A stretch of DNA of 64,000 nucleotides from SSSZ01 sp016790965 (lineage in GTDB: Bacteria; Pseudomonadota; Gammaproteobacteria; Burkholderiales; Rhodocyclaceae): positions 1-64,000 of the forward strand of contig JAEUNZ010000025.1 in NCBI GenBank assembly GCA_016790965.1, read 5' to 3'. Below the pieces are notes generated by a model. The model ran no database searches. It worked only from the letters and a program-made list of their open reading frames with translations, and was not told the origin of the DNA. The stretch's first letter is position 1, and every line of letters starts with the position of its first letter. The position numbers and the translations under genes are program-made. Below are positions 51,896 through 61,917 of the stretch, piece by piece.

Positions 51896-52147
51896 GATGG
51901 TTCTCCGTTGAAAGTTGGGTTGCGCTGCTTTCGCGGGGGGTTTTCCCTGGCGCCGGCAGTTCCCGCGGTCTGCCGTTGCCCAGATTCACGTTGGATCGGC
52001 GTTGATCCGATCTTTCATGTCTTACTGTCTTGGTCGGGGAACTTGCCGATTGCTTACAGCACTTTCTTGACCGTTCGTAACCGACTGTGACCTCTCGAAT
52101 TCCCCCTCGGGGAGGGGGTTGGCGATCGGGCAGCCTGTTGCTGAGGT

Positions 52148-55100
52148 CTACGGCGCGGGGAAAAATCCGGATGCAGGGAGTTGAATAATTTTTTCTTCCG
52201 CCCCGGAGAGGTCGATCAGGCGGTCCTGCTCGACGAAGTACACGGCCAGGCGCAGGGGGCGTCCGGCGGAAGGGAAGAGCGCCGCGTAGCGCTCGAGTTG
52301 TGGGCGGTGGGTGGCGGCCCGGGCGAGGAGATCGGCGGGGGCGGCGGAAGTCAGGCGCAGGGTCTTGTAATCGACGATCCAGCGTTGGCCGTCCGCCGTG
52401 AAGCAGCGGTCGACCACATGGTCGTGCCGACCCTCGGCGGCGGCGGAAGAAAGCGCCCACTCGGCACGGGCGTCCGGATGGGGCGAGAGAATCCAGCGGC
52501 CGGTGGGGCTGGCGAGAACGCCCTGCAGGATGGTCACGGTACGGGCGGCGCCGGCATCCGCCTCCCGCGGGGCCAGTCCCTTGTCCCGCAGCCAGGCTGC
52601 GAAGGCGGCGCGCCGCTCGGCGACGCGGGCTGCGGACCAGGCCTCGGGGCCGTCCCGGGCGATGAGTTCCAGGACGCGATGGACCAGGGAGCCGACGGCG
52701 GCGTCGGGACCGCTGCCCTCGCCTTCAGCGCCGCCGGAGCGGGCAGGTCCCGCCGCCGGCCGGGGCGACGGGGTGGGCAGGTCGGCCAGGGCGAGGCGGC
52801 GGAGATCGGCGGTCGGTTCGGTGAGGGCAATCTGCCCAGCCACGGCAGGCGAGGCTTGCGTGGTAGCCAGAACCTCGGCGCAGCGCTTTTCGGCGCCGTG
52901 CTCCCACAGGAGGCGCAGGAAGGATCCGGCCGCCGGCGTGCGCAGCGCACCCTCGCGGACGGTGGCGACGCCGACCAGATGCAGGCGGCGACGGGCCCGG
53001 GTGGCGGCCACGTAGAGAAGGCGTTCGCTCTCGTGGCGGGCCCGTTCGGCTTCCAGGCGGGCGAGGGCGGCATAGGGGCTGATGCGCGTGCGCGCGCTGC
53101 CCCGGGCGCGCAAGGGGGCGACGACGAGGTGCTCCCGGGTGCCCTCGGCGGGGATTTCGTCCCACAGAAGGAGGGGCGGATCGTCGCGGCCCGAGGCGCG
53201 GTGCAGGCCGGGGACGATCACCGTGTCGAACTCCAGGCCCTTGGCCTTGTGCAGGGTCATCATGGGCAGCGCCAGGGCGGCCGGGGAGGGGTCCGGCGGG
53301 GCGAAGAGCCGGGCGGCTTCGGTCTCCAGGGCGTCGGCGCTCCAGGTGCCGCGGCTGCCCAAGGTGTCTAGGCGCTGGAAGAGGGCCTCCACGTCCGCCC
53401 GTTCGTCTTCCGCCAGGCAGCGGTCGCCGCCCAGGGAGCGCCAAGTTCCCTCCAGCCAGCGGCGCGGCGGGCAGCGGCCTTGCTGGGCGAGGGCTTCGGC
53501 CAGGACAGAGGCGGTGTGGCGCAGGCGGGTCTGGCCGTCGGGGGAAAGGCGGGCGAGGCGCCCCTCGTCCCGGGCCAGTTGCCAGACTGTGGAACGATGG
53601 TCGTCCCCGGCCAGGGCATGCAGGTCGGCCAGGGTGAGGCCGCACCACGGGGCGCGCAGGATGGCCAGCCAATGCACCCGGTCGTCGCGGTGGAGCAGTG
53701 CGCGGGCCAGGGAAAGCACATCCTGGATCGCCTGCCGGCTGGCCAGGGGCGCCATATCCACGGCCTGGAAGGGCAGTTGCGGGGCGCGCTGGCGCAGGCG
53801 GGCCAGGAGGGGGGCCAGGTGGCTGCGGGCCCGCACCAGGACGGCGACGCTTGCGTCCGGGTAGCGCTGCCGTTCCGCCAGGATCAGATCGATGAGGAGG
53901 TCGGCCTCCCGCTCGCCGCCGTCGGCCTCCGCGTCGGCATCCAGCAGGATCGGATGCAGGGCCACGCCGGAATTCTCCTCCTCCGGCCGGGTCGCCATAC
54001 AGGGGGCGTAGCGCACGGCGCCGTGCAGGGGCTCGTCCCGGGCCGGGAAGACCCCCGGGAAGGTGGCGTTGATCCACGCCACCACCTGCGGCCGCGAGCG
54101 GTTGTTGCGATAGAGGCACAGCTTTTCGGGCCGCAGGTCGCCGATGCCGCCGTCGCGGACCTTGAGAAAGAGCCCCACGTCGGCCTTGCGGAAGCGGTAG
54201 ATGGACTGCATGGGGTCGCCCACCAGAAAGAGGCTGCGCTCGTCGCCGCCGGGGCGGCCGTAATCCCAGCCGCGGATGAGGCTGGCGACGAGGCGGATCT
54301 GGGCGGGGCTGGTGTCCTGGAATTCATCCACCAGCAGGTGGCGGATGCGGTAATCGAGGGCCAGGGCAAGGTCCGTCGGGGCCTCGTCGTCCCCCAGGGC
54401 GGCGACGGCTCGCTGGGCGACCTCGGCGAAATCCACCTCGCCCGCTTCCTGAAAAGCCAGCCAGAGCTGGGCCGTGGCCAGATTGAGGAGGTGGGAGAAG
54501 ACCTCCACCGTGGCCCATTCCTCATCCGCATAGACCGGCAGGGGCAATTCCCGTACCGGCGCCAGGGCCGCGGCGGCCTCGGCCGGCAGGGCATCCAGGA
54601 GGGCCTTCAGCGCCGCCTTGTGCTCCCGGCCAGCGGGGACCGGCAGGCCCTGGCGCTTGTCCAGGGACTTGCGCAGCTCGTCGTCGGCGGTGAGCAGCAA
54701 ATCGGCCAGACCCTGCCATAAGGGCAGGGTGGCGGGGTCGTCGTCCAGGAGGCGGTCCCAGTTCTCCAGACGGGCGATGGGCGATTCCGGATTTTCGGCG
54801 GCCAGGGTAGCGCCGGCAAAACGCGCGGCGGTCCGCAGGCTCTCCTGCAAGGGGGCGTCGAAGACGGCGGCAGCCGCAGCCAGATCGCGGCGCACCAGGG
54901 CCGCGAGGCCGGCTTCGGCCTCGGCCCGCAGGTCTGCGTCGGCGCCCCGGGCGGTGTGGCGCAGCCACTGGTCCCGCCGGGCCAGCAATGCCACCAGCAG
55001 GCGTTCCAGGCGGCCCGCGTCGTTGTCCATGAAGGCCAGGGCGGCGGCCACCGTGTCGGCCTGGGGGCCGGCGTCCTCCACCAGGGCCAGGGTGCGCCGG

Positions 55101-55570
55101 GCGGCGGCCTCGTAATGGGGCGTGGCATCCTCGGCTATCCCGGGCTGGGTACCGAAGCGGGAGAGGTAGGGCATCTGCCGCGCCAGGCTGGCGCACAGAG
55201 AATCCAGGGTGGTGACCGCCAGGCGCCCCGGATGAGCGAGGAGCTTCCAGCCTTGCTCCGCGTCGCGGGCGAGGGCGGTGCGGCCCAGATCGTAGGTGAG
55301 TTGCCGATGGGGCGCCTCGTCGCCGGGCCGCTCGCCAGTCGCCGCCAGTTCCAGGCTGCTCAGGATGCGGTCGCGCATTTCGGCTGCCGCCTTGTTGGTG
55401 AAGGTCAGTGCCACCACTTCTTCGGGGTGATCCACCCGGGCCAGCAGGCCCAGTACCCGCTGGGTCAGCAACTCCGTCTTGCCCGCCCCCGCCGGCGCCT
55501 CGACGATGAAGGACTGCGGCTCCAGGGCCCGGAGCCGTGCGGCGGCGTCGGCGGTGAGAAGCTCAGTCAA
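52148..55570 (-). CDS. addA: AddA-like UvrD-family helicase-nuclease
   Basis: A 1,140-aa subunit of a double-strand-break resection enzyme. Helicase motifs: Walker A EAPAGAGKTE (about 24-33), FTNKAAAEMRDR, the DExx box HLLVDEFQDTSPAQ (about 410), FLVGDPMQSIYRFR and LHKAKGLEFD; a C-terminal nuclease domain has WIVDYKT (about 1064). It works with the AddB-like protein encoded upstream. Its ATG lies 8 bases inside the end of the outer-membrane-type gene, so it is co-translated. Confidence 0.92.
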   Translation of the reverse strand: MTELLTADAAARLRALEPQSFIVEAPAGAGKTELLTQRVLGLLARVDHPEEVVALTFTNKAAAEMRDRILSSLELAATGERPGDEAPHRQLTYDLGRTALARDAEQGWKLLAHPGRLAVTTLDSLCASLARQMPYLSRFGTQPGIAEDATPHYEAAARRTLALVEDAGPQADTVAAALAFMDNDAGRLERLLVALLARRDQWLRHTARGADADLRAEAEAGLAALVRRDLAAAAAVFDAPLQESLRTAARFAGATLAAENPESPIARLENWDRLLDDDPATLPLWQGLADLLLTADDELRKSLDKRQGLPVPAGREHKAALKALLDALPAEAAAALAPVRELPLPVYADEEWATVEVFSHLLNLATAQLWLAFQEAGEVDFAEVAQRAVAALGDDEAPTDLALALDYRIRHLLVDEFQDTSPAQIRLVASLIRGWDYGRPGGDERSLFLVGDPMQSIYRFRKADVGLFLKVRDGGIGDLRPEKLCLYRNNRSRPQVVAWINATFPGVFPARDEPLHGAVRYAPCMATRPEEENSGVALHPILLDADAEADGGEREADLLIDLILAERQRYPDASVAVLVRARSHLAPLLARLRQRAPQLPFQAVDMAPLASRQAIQDVLSLARALLHRDDRVHWLAILRAPWCGLTLADLHALAGDDHRSTVWQLARDEGRLARLSPDGQTRLRHTASVLAEALAQQGRCPPRRWLEGTWRSLGGDRCLAEDERADVEALFQRLDTLGSRGTWSADALETEAARLFAPPDPSPAALALPMMTLHKAKGLEFDTVIVPGLHRASGRDDPPLLLWDEIPAEGTREHLVVAPLRARGSARTRISPYAALARLEAERARHESERLLYVAATRARRRLHLVGVATVREGALRTPAAGSFLRLLWEHGAEKRCAEVLATTQASPAVAGQIALTEPTADLRRLALADLPTPSPRPAAGPARSGGAEGEGSGPDAAVGSLVHRVLELIARDGPEAWSAARVAERRAAFAAWLRDKGLAPREADAGAARTVTILQGVLASPTGRWILSPHPDARAEWALSSAAAEGRHDHVVDRCFTADGQRWIVDYKTLRLTSAAPADLLARAATHRPQLERYAALFPSAGRPLRLAVYFVEQDRLIDLSGAEEKIIQLPASGFFPAP

Positions 55571-56336
55571 TGGGAAACTCGACGATGGTCTTCAATATCC
55601 ACGGGTCGGTGGCGGTATTGAGGCCGCGCCCTACGCCGAGGTTGACGGTCCAACCCCGGTGCGCGATATCCAGAGTGAGGTAGGCGGTATGCTCCTGCTG
55701 CGGTCGGGGGGAAGGGTGGGCCAGTTTGCCCAGTTCGCTGTAGGTTTCGATGCCCAGGCGGACGCCCGGCGCGACGCTGCGGGCCACCTTGAAGGCGGGA
55801 CTCAGGTCGAAACCGCCGCGGTGCTGCTTGCGCGGCAGGCCGTAACTGGTCAGCAGATTGGCGATCAGGAGCCAGTCTTCGTCGCGGTAGCCGACGATGG
55901 GGCGGAGTTCCAGGCTATTGCGGCGTTCGTCGAAACGTCCGGTGGCGGTGACCAGTTCGCTGTTGAGGCCGGCGAAGACCCCGCCGTCCTCCGGGGCCGG
56001 GGCGAAGATCCACTTCAATTGCAACTGCTGTCCGCCCAGATGGGTGTCGCCGTGGCGGTCGATGACGCTGGGAAAGAGAATGCTGAGTTCGGTGTGGGGC
56101 CCGAGGGCGTAGGAAATTTCCGGAGTGACCCGCAGGCCGAGATCGGTGGGCAGCTCGCCATTGGCCTCCCGTACCCGGCTGCGGCGCAAGGTGCGGCTGC
56201 TGTGGATTTCGAAGCCCCATTCCCCGGCTTCGCCGATGCCGTCGTCGTAGACGCGGATTTCCGCCGGGATTTCGGCCTGGGCGTTCAAGGCCAGGAAAAG
56301 GGAGCCCAGGGCCAGGGCGCGCAGTAAGTGGTTCAT
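55563..56336 (-). CDS. outer-membrane-type hypothetical protein between addB and addA
   Basis: A 257-aa exported protein (signal MNHLLRALALGSLFLALNAQA). The mature part shows alternating residues and aromatic girdles typical of beta-barrels (WGFEIHSSRTLRRS, TELSILFPSV, LQLKWIFAP, WLLIANLLTSYGL, HTAYLTLDIAHRGWTVNLGVG, ending in FPID). It resembles transporter-like outer-membrane proteins of unknown function. Its stop lies 8 bases inside addA, and addB ends 31 bases before its start. An envelope protein in a DNA-repair operon is odd; no functional link is seen. Confidence 0.75.
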   Translation of the reverse strand: MNHLLRALALGSLFLALNAQAEIPAEIRVYDDGIGEAGEWGFEIHSSRTLRRSRVREANGELPTDLGLRVTPEISYALGPHTELSILFPSVIDRHGDTHLGGQQLQLKWIFAPAPEDGGVFAGLNSELVTATGRFDERRNSLELRPIVGYRDEDWLLIANLLTSYGLPRKQHRGGFDLSPAFKVARSVAPGVRLGIETYSELGKLAHPSPRPQQEHTAYLTLDIAHRGWTVNLGVGRGLNTATDPWILKTIVEFPID

Positions 56337-56367
56337 GGCAGATCCAGTCGATTCGGGGCAGCGGGAA

Positions 56368-59037
56368 TCATGGGGCCCCCTCAGGGCCGGGAAGCGCCGC
56401 CGCGCGCTCGGCCAGACGCAGCAGGGGCAGCACTTCACAATAAAGGAGGGCCTTGGGGTCGGCGAAGCGGACGGAGGCTTCTCCGGCGCCCACTTCGGCG
56501 GCGACGGCGCGCAGGCGTTCCTGCCAGTGGCGTAGCACCGCCGGCCAATCCGGGAAATCCGCCGCGGGAAAAGCCTTGCGCTTGGGGTCGTCCAGGCCGG
56601 TGATGCCGGGCAGCAGATCCTTGCGCTCGCCCACCCCGGAGAAACCCGCTTCGTCCAGGCTTACCCGGGCGAAGGCGACGGCCGCCACCGGCTCGCCGCC
56701 GGCCAGGGGCACCGCCAGGGCGGCGTAGAGCGGCAATTGGGGTTCGGTGATGCGCTCCTCGGCCCAATTGCGGGTATCGATGCGGTGGCCGGTCTTGTAA
56801 TCGATCACCGCCAGGCCGCCGTCGGCCAGGCGGTCGATGCGGTCGATCACCGTGCGCACCTGAATGCCTTCGATGTCGAGCAGCATGTCCTGTTCGCAGG
56901 CCAGCACGGCAAAATCCTGCCGCCGGGCTTCCACCGCCAGCCAGGTGCGCAGGAGCCGTTCCAGGCGCTGGGCCTCCAGTTGCCGGAAGCGGGGCGGCAA
57001 TTCGCGATGGCTGGAATCCTCGAAGTCGGCCAGGGCCGCGGTCACCGCGGCGGCGACGGCGGCAGCCAGGGCCTCGGCGTCCAGGGCCAGGAGCGCCGCC
57101 CGGTCGGCGACGCCGCGCCAGAAGTGTTCCAGGGCGCCGTGCACCAGGGTACCGCGCTCCATGGCGTCCAGGCCCTCCACGGCGGGGCGCAGGCTTCGGG
57201 CGCCCAGGCGGTACTGGTAGAAGGCCCAGGCCGGGCAGATGGCCTGGGCCTTGAGCAGCCCGGTGCCGCCGGGGACCTTTTCCCCAGGGGCCACGGCCGG
57301 GGCGCGGGCGTCGGCCAGGGATTCCAGGCGGGCCGGGGAGGGCCACGGGGGCGTAGCGCGGGGGGGCTGCGCCGCCCCTTCGGGGATGCCGGCCAGAAGG
57401 GGGCTGGGGCGCAGCAGGCGGGCGCCGTCCTGGCGCCGCCAGGAGAAGGTGATCGCGGGCGCCGCGCCAATGAGCCGGCGGTGCACGGCCGCGGCGAAGG
57501 CCAGTTCCACTTCTGCGCTGGCGTGGGGGCTGCCGGCGCGGCGCTGGATTTCCGCCGGCAGCAGGGGATTGGGGCGGGGGTTGGGCGGCCAACGATCGTC
57601 GTTCATGCCGGCGACCCACAGGGCGTCGAAAGTCAGGCCGGTGCTTTCCAGAATGCCCAGCACTTCGATGGACGGCTTGCCGCGGGTTTCCGGCTGAAAG
57701 ACCTGTTCCCGGCACAGGGCGGCAAGGCGCCGCAGCGCTTCGCCGGCACCCACCGCGGGCAGCAATTCGTCGTAGCGGGCCAGGCCTTCCAGGGCAGCGA
57801 GGAAGCTGCGCCGCACCTGGTATTCCGGGCTCGAGAGGGGACGGTCGCCGGGCCATCCCAGCGCTTCGAGCCAGCCGAGGAAGACGGTGCCCCAGGCGGA
57901 AGGCGGCCGGCGGCGGGGACCGCCCTGGGCCAGGGTGGCGGCGAAGGCCTCCAGATGGCCGGCGAGCCGAGGCGCTTCGATCTTTTCGCGGGCATAGAGG
58001 CGCTTGACCAGCCGCTGCAGCGCCGGCAGGTCGGTGAAGAATTCCAGCTCGTCCCTGAGCGCCCGGTCGATGCGCGCCCGGGCGTCGGCCTCGCCCTGGC
58101 CGGCGGACCAGAAGGGCGACAGGAGCAGGGCGGAAAAGACGGCCTGCTCGTGCCGGGGGCTGACGCCCAGGGCCAGGAGGTCCAGGGCCACGGCCGCCAG
58201 GGGCTGACTGGCCAGGGGGCGGCCGAGGGAGATGTTGAACATCCGCGGGCTGTCCGGCGCCCCGGGGGCGAGAATTTCCGGGTGCAGGGCGTCCTCCAGG
58301 GCGAAGCCGAGGGCGTCCAGGCGTTCCGCCAGGTCAGGGACGACGATGCCCAGGCGGGCGTCCGGGTCGGCGGCGAGGGCGTCCCGCGCCCAGGCGGCGA
58401 TGGCCAGGGCTTCGGCCTGGGCGTCGTCGCAGGCCAGACGGTGTCGGGCCGTCGCCGGCATTGCGCCGGCCGGGTATTCGCCGACCCGGACGCCGCGTTC
58501 GCCCAAAGTCTGGCGCAGACGCAGCTCTTCCGGGGTGTAGCGGTCGAAGCCGGCGAAGTCCACCGCCGCGGGCAGGGGGACCGACCCGGCGGCGATGAGG
58601 CTGCGGGCGATTTCCGGCAGGCGGGCCGCCTCCGTCCAGCCGCCAGCCGCGCAGCGCTTGCGGAATTCCCGGCGCCAGGCGACGAAGAGGCGGCCTTCCT
58701 CCGCCAGGGCGGCGGGGGGCAGTTCCAGGTTCCAGATGAGGGCCAGGGCATGCGCTTCATGGGCCGCGGCCGCGAGACCGGCCAGGTCGAAGAGGGGCAG
58801 GGCGTCGTCGGGCAGCGAGGCGGCGATCACCTGTTCCCACAGCAGCCTTTCGCAGGCGCCGTCGAGCAGACGCAGCGTGGGTCCGCTGCCGTCCAGGGCC
58901 GCGTCTTCCACCAGGCGGGCCAACCAGGCGCCCACGGTGAAGGCGGCGGGGGTCTCCCAGGTGCCGTCCGCCCCGGCGGGGACCGCGCTGCGCAGGGCCT
59001 CGGCCAGGCGGGCGGTGGCGCAGAGGGTCAGGGCCAC
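56368..59037 (-). CDS. addB: AddB-like PD-(D/E)xK nuclease subunit
   Basis: An 889-aa protein with an inactive helicase-like N-terminal part (RLLDGACERLLWEQ, LGIVVPDLAERLDALGFALEDALH, ILESTGLTFDALWVAGMNDDRWP) and a C-terminal RecB-type nuclease domain with VIDYKTGH (about 745) and GTLVHGALEHFW. This is the partner of AddA. No four-cysteine iron-sulfur cluster is evident. Starts 8 bases after the uvrA stop on the same strand, so uvrA, addB, the membrane gene and addA may be one transcript. The large opposite-strand frame is a composition shadow. Confidence 0.9.
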   Translation of the reverse strand: MALTLCATARLAEALRSAVPAGADGTWETPAAFTVGAWLARLVEDAALDGSGPTLRLLDGACERLLWEQVIAASLPDDALPLFDLAGLAAAAHEAHALALIWNLELPPAALAEEGRLFVAWRREFRKRCAAGGWTEAARLPEIARSLIAAGSVPLPAAVDFAGFDRYTPEELRLRQTLGERGVRVGEYPAGAMPATARHRLACDDAQAEALAIAAWARDALAADPDARLGIVVPDLAERLDALGFALEDALHPEILAPGAPDSPRMFNISLGRPLASQPLAAVALDLLALGVSPRHEQAVFSALLLSPFWSAGQGEADARARIDRALRDELEFFTDLPALQRLVKRLYAREKIEAPRLAGHLEAFAATLAQGGPRRRPPSAWGTVFLGWLEALGWPGDRPLSSPEYQVRRSFLAALEGLARYDELLPAVGAGEALRRLAALCREQVFQPETRGKPSIEVLGILESTGLTFDALWVAGMNDDRWPPNPRPNPLLPAEIQRRAGSPHASAEVELAFAAAVHRRLIGAAPAITFSWRRQDGARLLRPSPLLAGIPEGAAQPPRATPPWPSPARLESLADARAPAVAPGEKVPGGTGLLKAQAICPAWAFYQYRLGARSLRPAVEGLDAMERGTLVHGALEHFWRGVADRAALLALDAEALAAAVAAAVTAALADFEDSSHRELPPRFRQLEAQRLERLLRTWLAVEARRQDFAVLACEQDMLLDIEGIQVRTVIDRIDRLADGGLAVIDYKTGHRIDTRNWAEERITEPQLPLYAALAVPLAGGEPVAAVAFARVSLDEAGFSGVGERKDLLPGITGLDDPKRKAFPAADFPDWPAVLRHWQERLRAVAAEVGAGEASVRFADPKALLYCEVLPLLRLAERAAALPGPEGAP

Positions 59038-59044
59038 GGCGCAG

Positions 59045-61867
59045 TCAGTCGCAGGCCAGGAGGGGCTTCAGAAAGCGCCCGGTGTAACTGGCGGCTTCCC
59101 GGGCCACCGCCTCCGGCGTGCCGGCCACCAGGATGCGCCCGCCGCCGTCGCCGCCTTCGGGGCCGAGGTCCACCAGCCAGTCGGCAGTCTTGATCACGTC
59201 GAGGTTGTGCTCGATGACCACCACGGTGTTGCCGTGGTCGGCCAGGCGGTGGAGTACGGTGAGCAGCAGTTCGATGTCGGCGAAATGGAGCCCGGTGGTG
59301 GGTTCGTCCAGGATGTAGAGGGTGCGGCCGGTGTCGCGCTTGGAGAGTTCGAGGCCCAGCTTGACCCGTTGCGCCTCGCCGCCGGAGAGGGTGGTGGCGC
59401 TCTGCCCCAGGGTGATGTACGAGAGGCCCACGTCCACCAGGGTTTGCAGCTTTCTGGCGATCACCGGTACGGGGTCGAAGAATTCCCGCGCCTGCTCGAC
59501 GGTCATGCCCAGGATGTCGTGGATGTTCTTGCCCTTGTACTGGATTTCCAGGGTTTCCCGGTTGTAGCGCTTGCCGTGGCAGACGTCGCAGGGGACGTAA
59601 ATGTCCGGCAGGAAGTGCATCTCCACCTTGATCATGCCGTCGCCCTGGCAGGCCTCGCAGCGCCCTCCCTTGACGTTGAAACTGAAGCGCCCCGGCCCGT
59701 AGCCCCGGGCGCGGGCTTCTGGCACGCCGGAAAAGAGGTCGCGGATGGGGGTGAGGAGCCCGGTGTAGGTGGCCGGGTTGGAACGCGGCGTGCGGCCGAT
59801 GGGCGACTGGTCTACGTTGATGACCTTGTCGAACAGGTCCAGGCCCTCGATGTCCTCGTGGGCCGCGGGCTCCGCCGTGGAGCCGTAGAGATGCTTGGCC
59901 GCCGCGGCGTAGAGGGTGTCGTTGATGAGCGTCGACTTGCCCGAGCCGGAAACGCCGGTGATGCAGGTGAACAGCCCCACCGGAATTTCCAGGGTGACGT
60001 CCTTCAAGTTATTGCCACTGGCGCCGATGACCTTGAGCTGTTTCGTCGGGTTGGGCACCCGGCGCTTCCCCGGGACCGCGATCTGCTTCTTGCCCGAGAG
60101 GTAGGCGCCGGTGAGGGAATTGGGGTGCCTCGCCACTTCGTCCGGCTCACCCTCGGCGACGATGGCGCCGCCATGGACCCCGGCGCCGGGGCCGATATCC
60201 ACCACGTAGTCGGCCAGGCGGATGGCGTCCTCGTCGTGCTCGACGACGATCACCGTATTGCCGATGTCCCGCAATTGCTGCAGGGTTTGCAAGAGCCGCG
60301 CGTTATCCCGCTGGTGCAGGCCGATGGAAGGTTCGTCCAGGACGTACATGACCCCGGTAAGGCCGGAACCGATCTGCGACGCCAGCCGAATGCGCTGGGC
60401 TTCGCCGCCGGAGAGAGTCTCGGCGGAACGCTCCAGGCACAGGTAATCCAGGCCCACGTTGATGAGGAAGGAGAGCCGCGAGGTGATCTCCTTCAAAATC
60501 TTCTCCGCCACCTGGGCCTTGTGGCCTGTCATCTGCAGCAGGTTGAAGTAATTGCGCGCCTCGCCCAGGGGCAGGCGGCTGATTTCGTGCAGGGTCTTTT
60601 CCCCCACCCGCACGTGGCGGGCTTCAGTGCGCAGGCGGGTGCCGGCGCACTGGGGGCAGGCCGTGTTGCTGATGAATTTGGCCAGTTCCTCGCGCACCGC
60701 CAGGGAGTCCGTCTCTTTGTAACGCCGCTCCAAGTTATGGACGATGCCCTCGAAGCTGTGCTCCCGCGTCACCAGCCGGCCCCGCTCGTTCAAATACTGG
60801 AAGGGCAGCACATCGCGGCCTGAGCCGTAGAGCACCACCTTCTGCACCGCTTCCGGCAGTTGCTCGAAGGGCGTGTCGATATCGAAGGCGAAGTGCGCGG
60901 CCAGGGAGGCCAGCATCTGGAAATAGAACTGGTTGCGCTTGTCCCAGCCGCGAATGGCGCCGGCGGCCAGGGACAGCTCCGGGTGGGCGACGACCCGCTT
61001 GGGGTCGAAGAACTGGATCACCCCCAGGCCGTCGCACTTGGGGCAGGCGCCCATGGGATTGTTGAAGGAGAAGAGGCGCGGTTCCAGTTCCTGCAAGGCA
61101 TAGGAACACACCGGGCAGGCGAACTTGGCGGAGAACAGGTGTTCCTTCTCGCTCTCCATCTCCAGGGCGATGGCCCGGCCGTCGGCGTGGCGGAGCGCCG
61201 TCTCGAAGGATTCGGCCAGGCGCTGGCGCATGTCCTCCCGCACCTTCAGGCGATCGACGACCACATCCACATCGTGCTTCTGCATCTTGTTGAGCTTCGG
61301 CACGTCGTCGATCTCGTACACCGTGCCGTCCACCCGCACCCGGGCGAAGCCCTGGGCGCGCAGTTCGGCAAAGAGATCCAGTTGCTCGCCCTTACGGGCC
61401 GCCACCACGGGGGCCAGGATCATCAGCTTGGTTTCTTCCGGCAGGGCCAGAACGTGATCGACCATCTGAGAAACCGTCTGGGCCTCCAGGGGCTGCCCGT
61501 GCTCCGGGCAGTAGGGCGTGCCGGCCCGGGCGAAGAGCAGGCGCAGGTAATCGTGGATTTCGGTGACCGTGCCCACCGTGGAGCGCGGGTTATGGCTGGT
61601 GGCCTTCTGCTCGATGGAAATGGCCGGCGACAGGCCCTCGATGAGGTCCACGTCCGGCTTCTCCATCAATTGCAAAAACTGGCGGGCGTAGGCGGAAAGC
61701 GACTCCACGTAACGCCGTTGCCCTTCCGCATAGAGGGTGTCAAAGGCCAGGGAAGACTTGCCGGAACCGGAAAGCCCGGTGATGACGATGAGCTTGTCCC
61801 GGGGCAGGTCGAGGTTGATGTTCTTGAGATTGTGGGTGCGGGCACCGCGGATGCGGATTTCTTCCAT
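59045..61867 (-). CDS. uvrA: excinuclease ABC subunit A
   Basis: The 940-aa damage-recognition ATPase of nucleotide excision repair. Two ABC modules: Walker A GLSGSGKSSLAFDTLYAEG (about 31) and GVSGSGKST (about 640), signatures LSGGEAQRIRLA and LSGGEAQRVKL, and zinc-finger cysteines in CPVCSYAL and CPKCDGLG, and in CEACQGDG and CDVCHGKR. Length and order match E. coli UvrA. Confidence 0.97.
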   Translation of the reverse strand: MEEIRIRGARTHNLKNINLDLPRDKLIVITGLSGSGKSSLAFDTLYAEGQRRYVESLSAYARQFLQLMEKPDVDLIEGLSPAISIEQKATSHNPRSTVGTVTEIHDYLRLLFARAGTPYCPEHGQPLEAQTVSQMVDHVLALPEETKLMILAPVVAARKGEQLDLFAELRAQGFARVRVDGTVYEIDDVPKLNKMQKHDVDVVVDRLKVREDMRQRLAESFETALRHADGRAIALEMESEKEHLFSAKFACPVCSYALQELEPRLFSFNNPMGACPKCDGLGVIQFFDPKRVVAHPELSLAAGAIRGWDKRNQFYFQMLASLAAHFAFDIDTPFEQLPEAVQKVVLYGSGRDVLPFQYLNERGRLVTREHSFEGIVHNLERRYKETDSLAVREELAKFISNTACPQCAGTRLRTEARHVRVGEKTLHEISRLPLGEARNYFNLLQMTGHKAQVAEKILKEITSRLSFLINVGLDYLCLERSAETLSGGEAQRIRLASQIGSGLTGVMYVLDEPSIGLHQRDNARLLQTLQQLRDIGNTVIVVEHDEDAIRLADYVVDIGPGAGVHGGAIVAEGEPDEVARHPNSLTGAYLSGKKQIAVPGKRRVPNPTKQLKVIGASGNNLKDVTLEIPVGLFTCITGVSGSGKSTLINDTLYAAAAKHLYGSTAEPAAHEDIEGLDLFDKVINVDQSPIGRTPRSNPATYTGLLTPIRDLFSGVPEARARGYGPGRFSFNVKGGRCEACQGDGMIKVEMHFLPDIYVPCDVCHGKRYNRETLEIQYKGKNIHDILGMTVEQAREFFDPVPVIARKLQTLVDVGLSYITLGQSATTLSGGEAQRVKLGLELSKRDTGRTLYILDEPTTGLHFADIELLLTVLHRLADHGNTVVVIEHNLDVIKTADWLVDLGPEGGDGGGRILVAGTPEAVAREAASYTGRFLKPLLACD

Positions 61868-61917
61868 GGCGGGGCGGGGGACGGCGGGGAAACCGACAAC
61901 TATACGCGGTGCGGTGA

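Noticed and set aside
56737..59193. An 818-codon plus-strand frame opposite addB
   Set aside because: Gly/Gln/Arg-rich composition shadow of the AddB-like gene with no recognisable domain.
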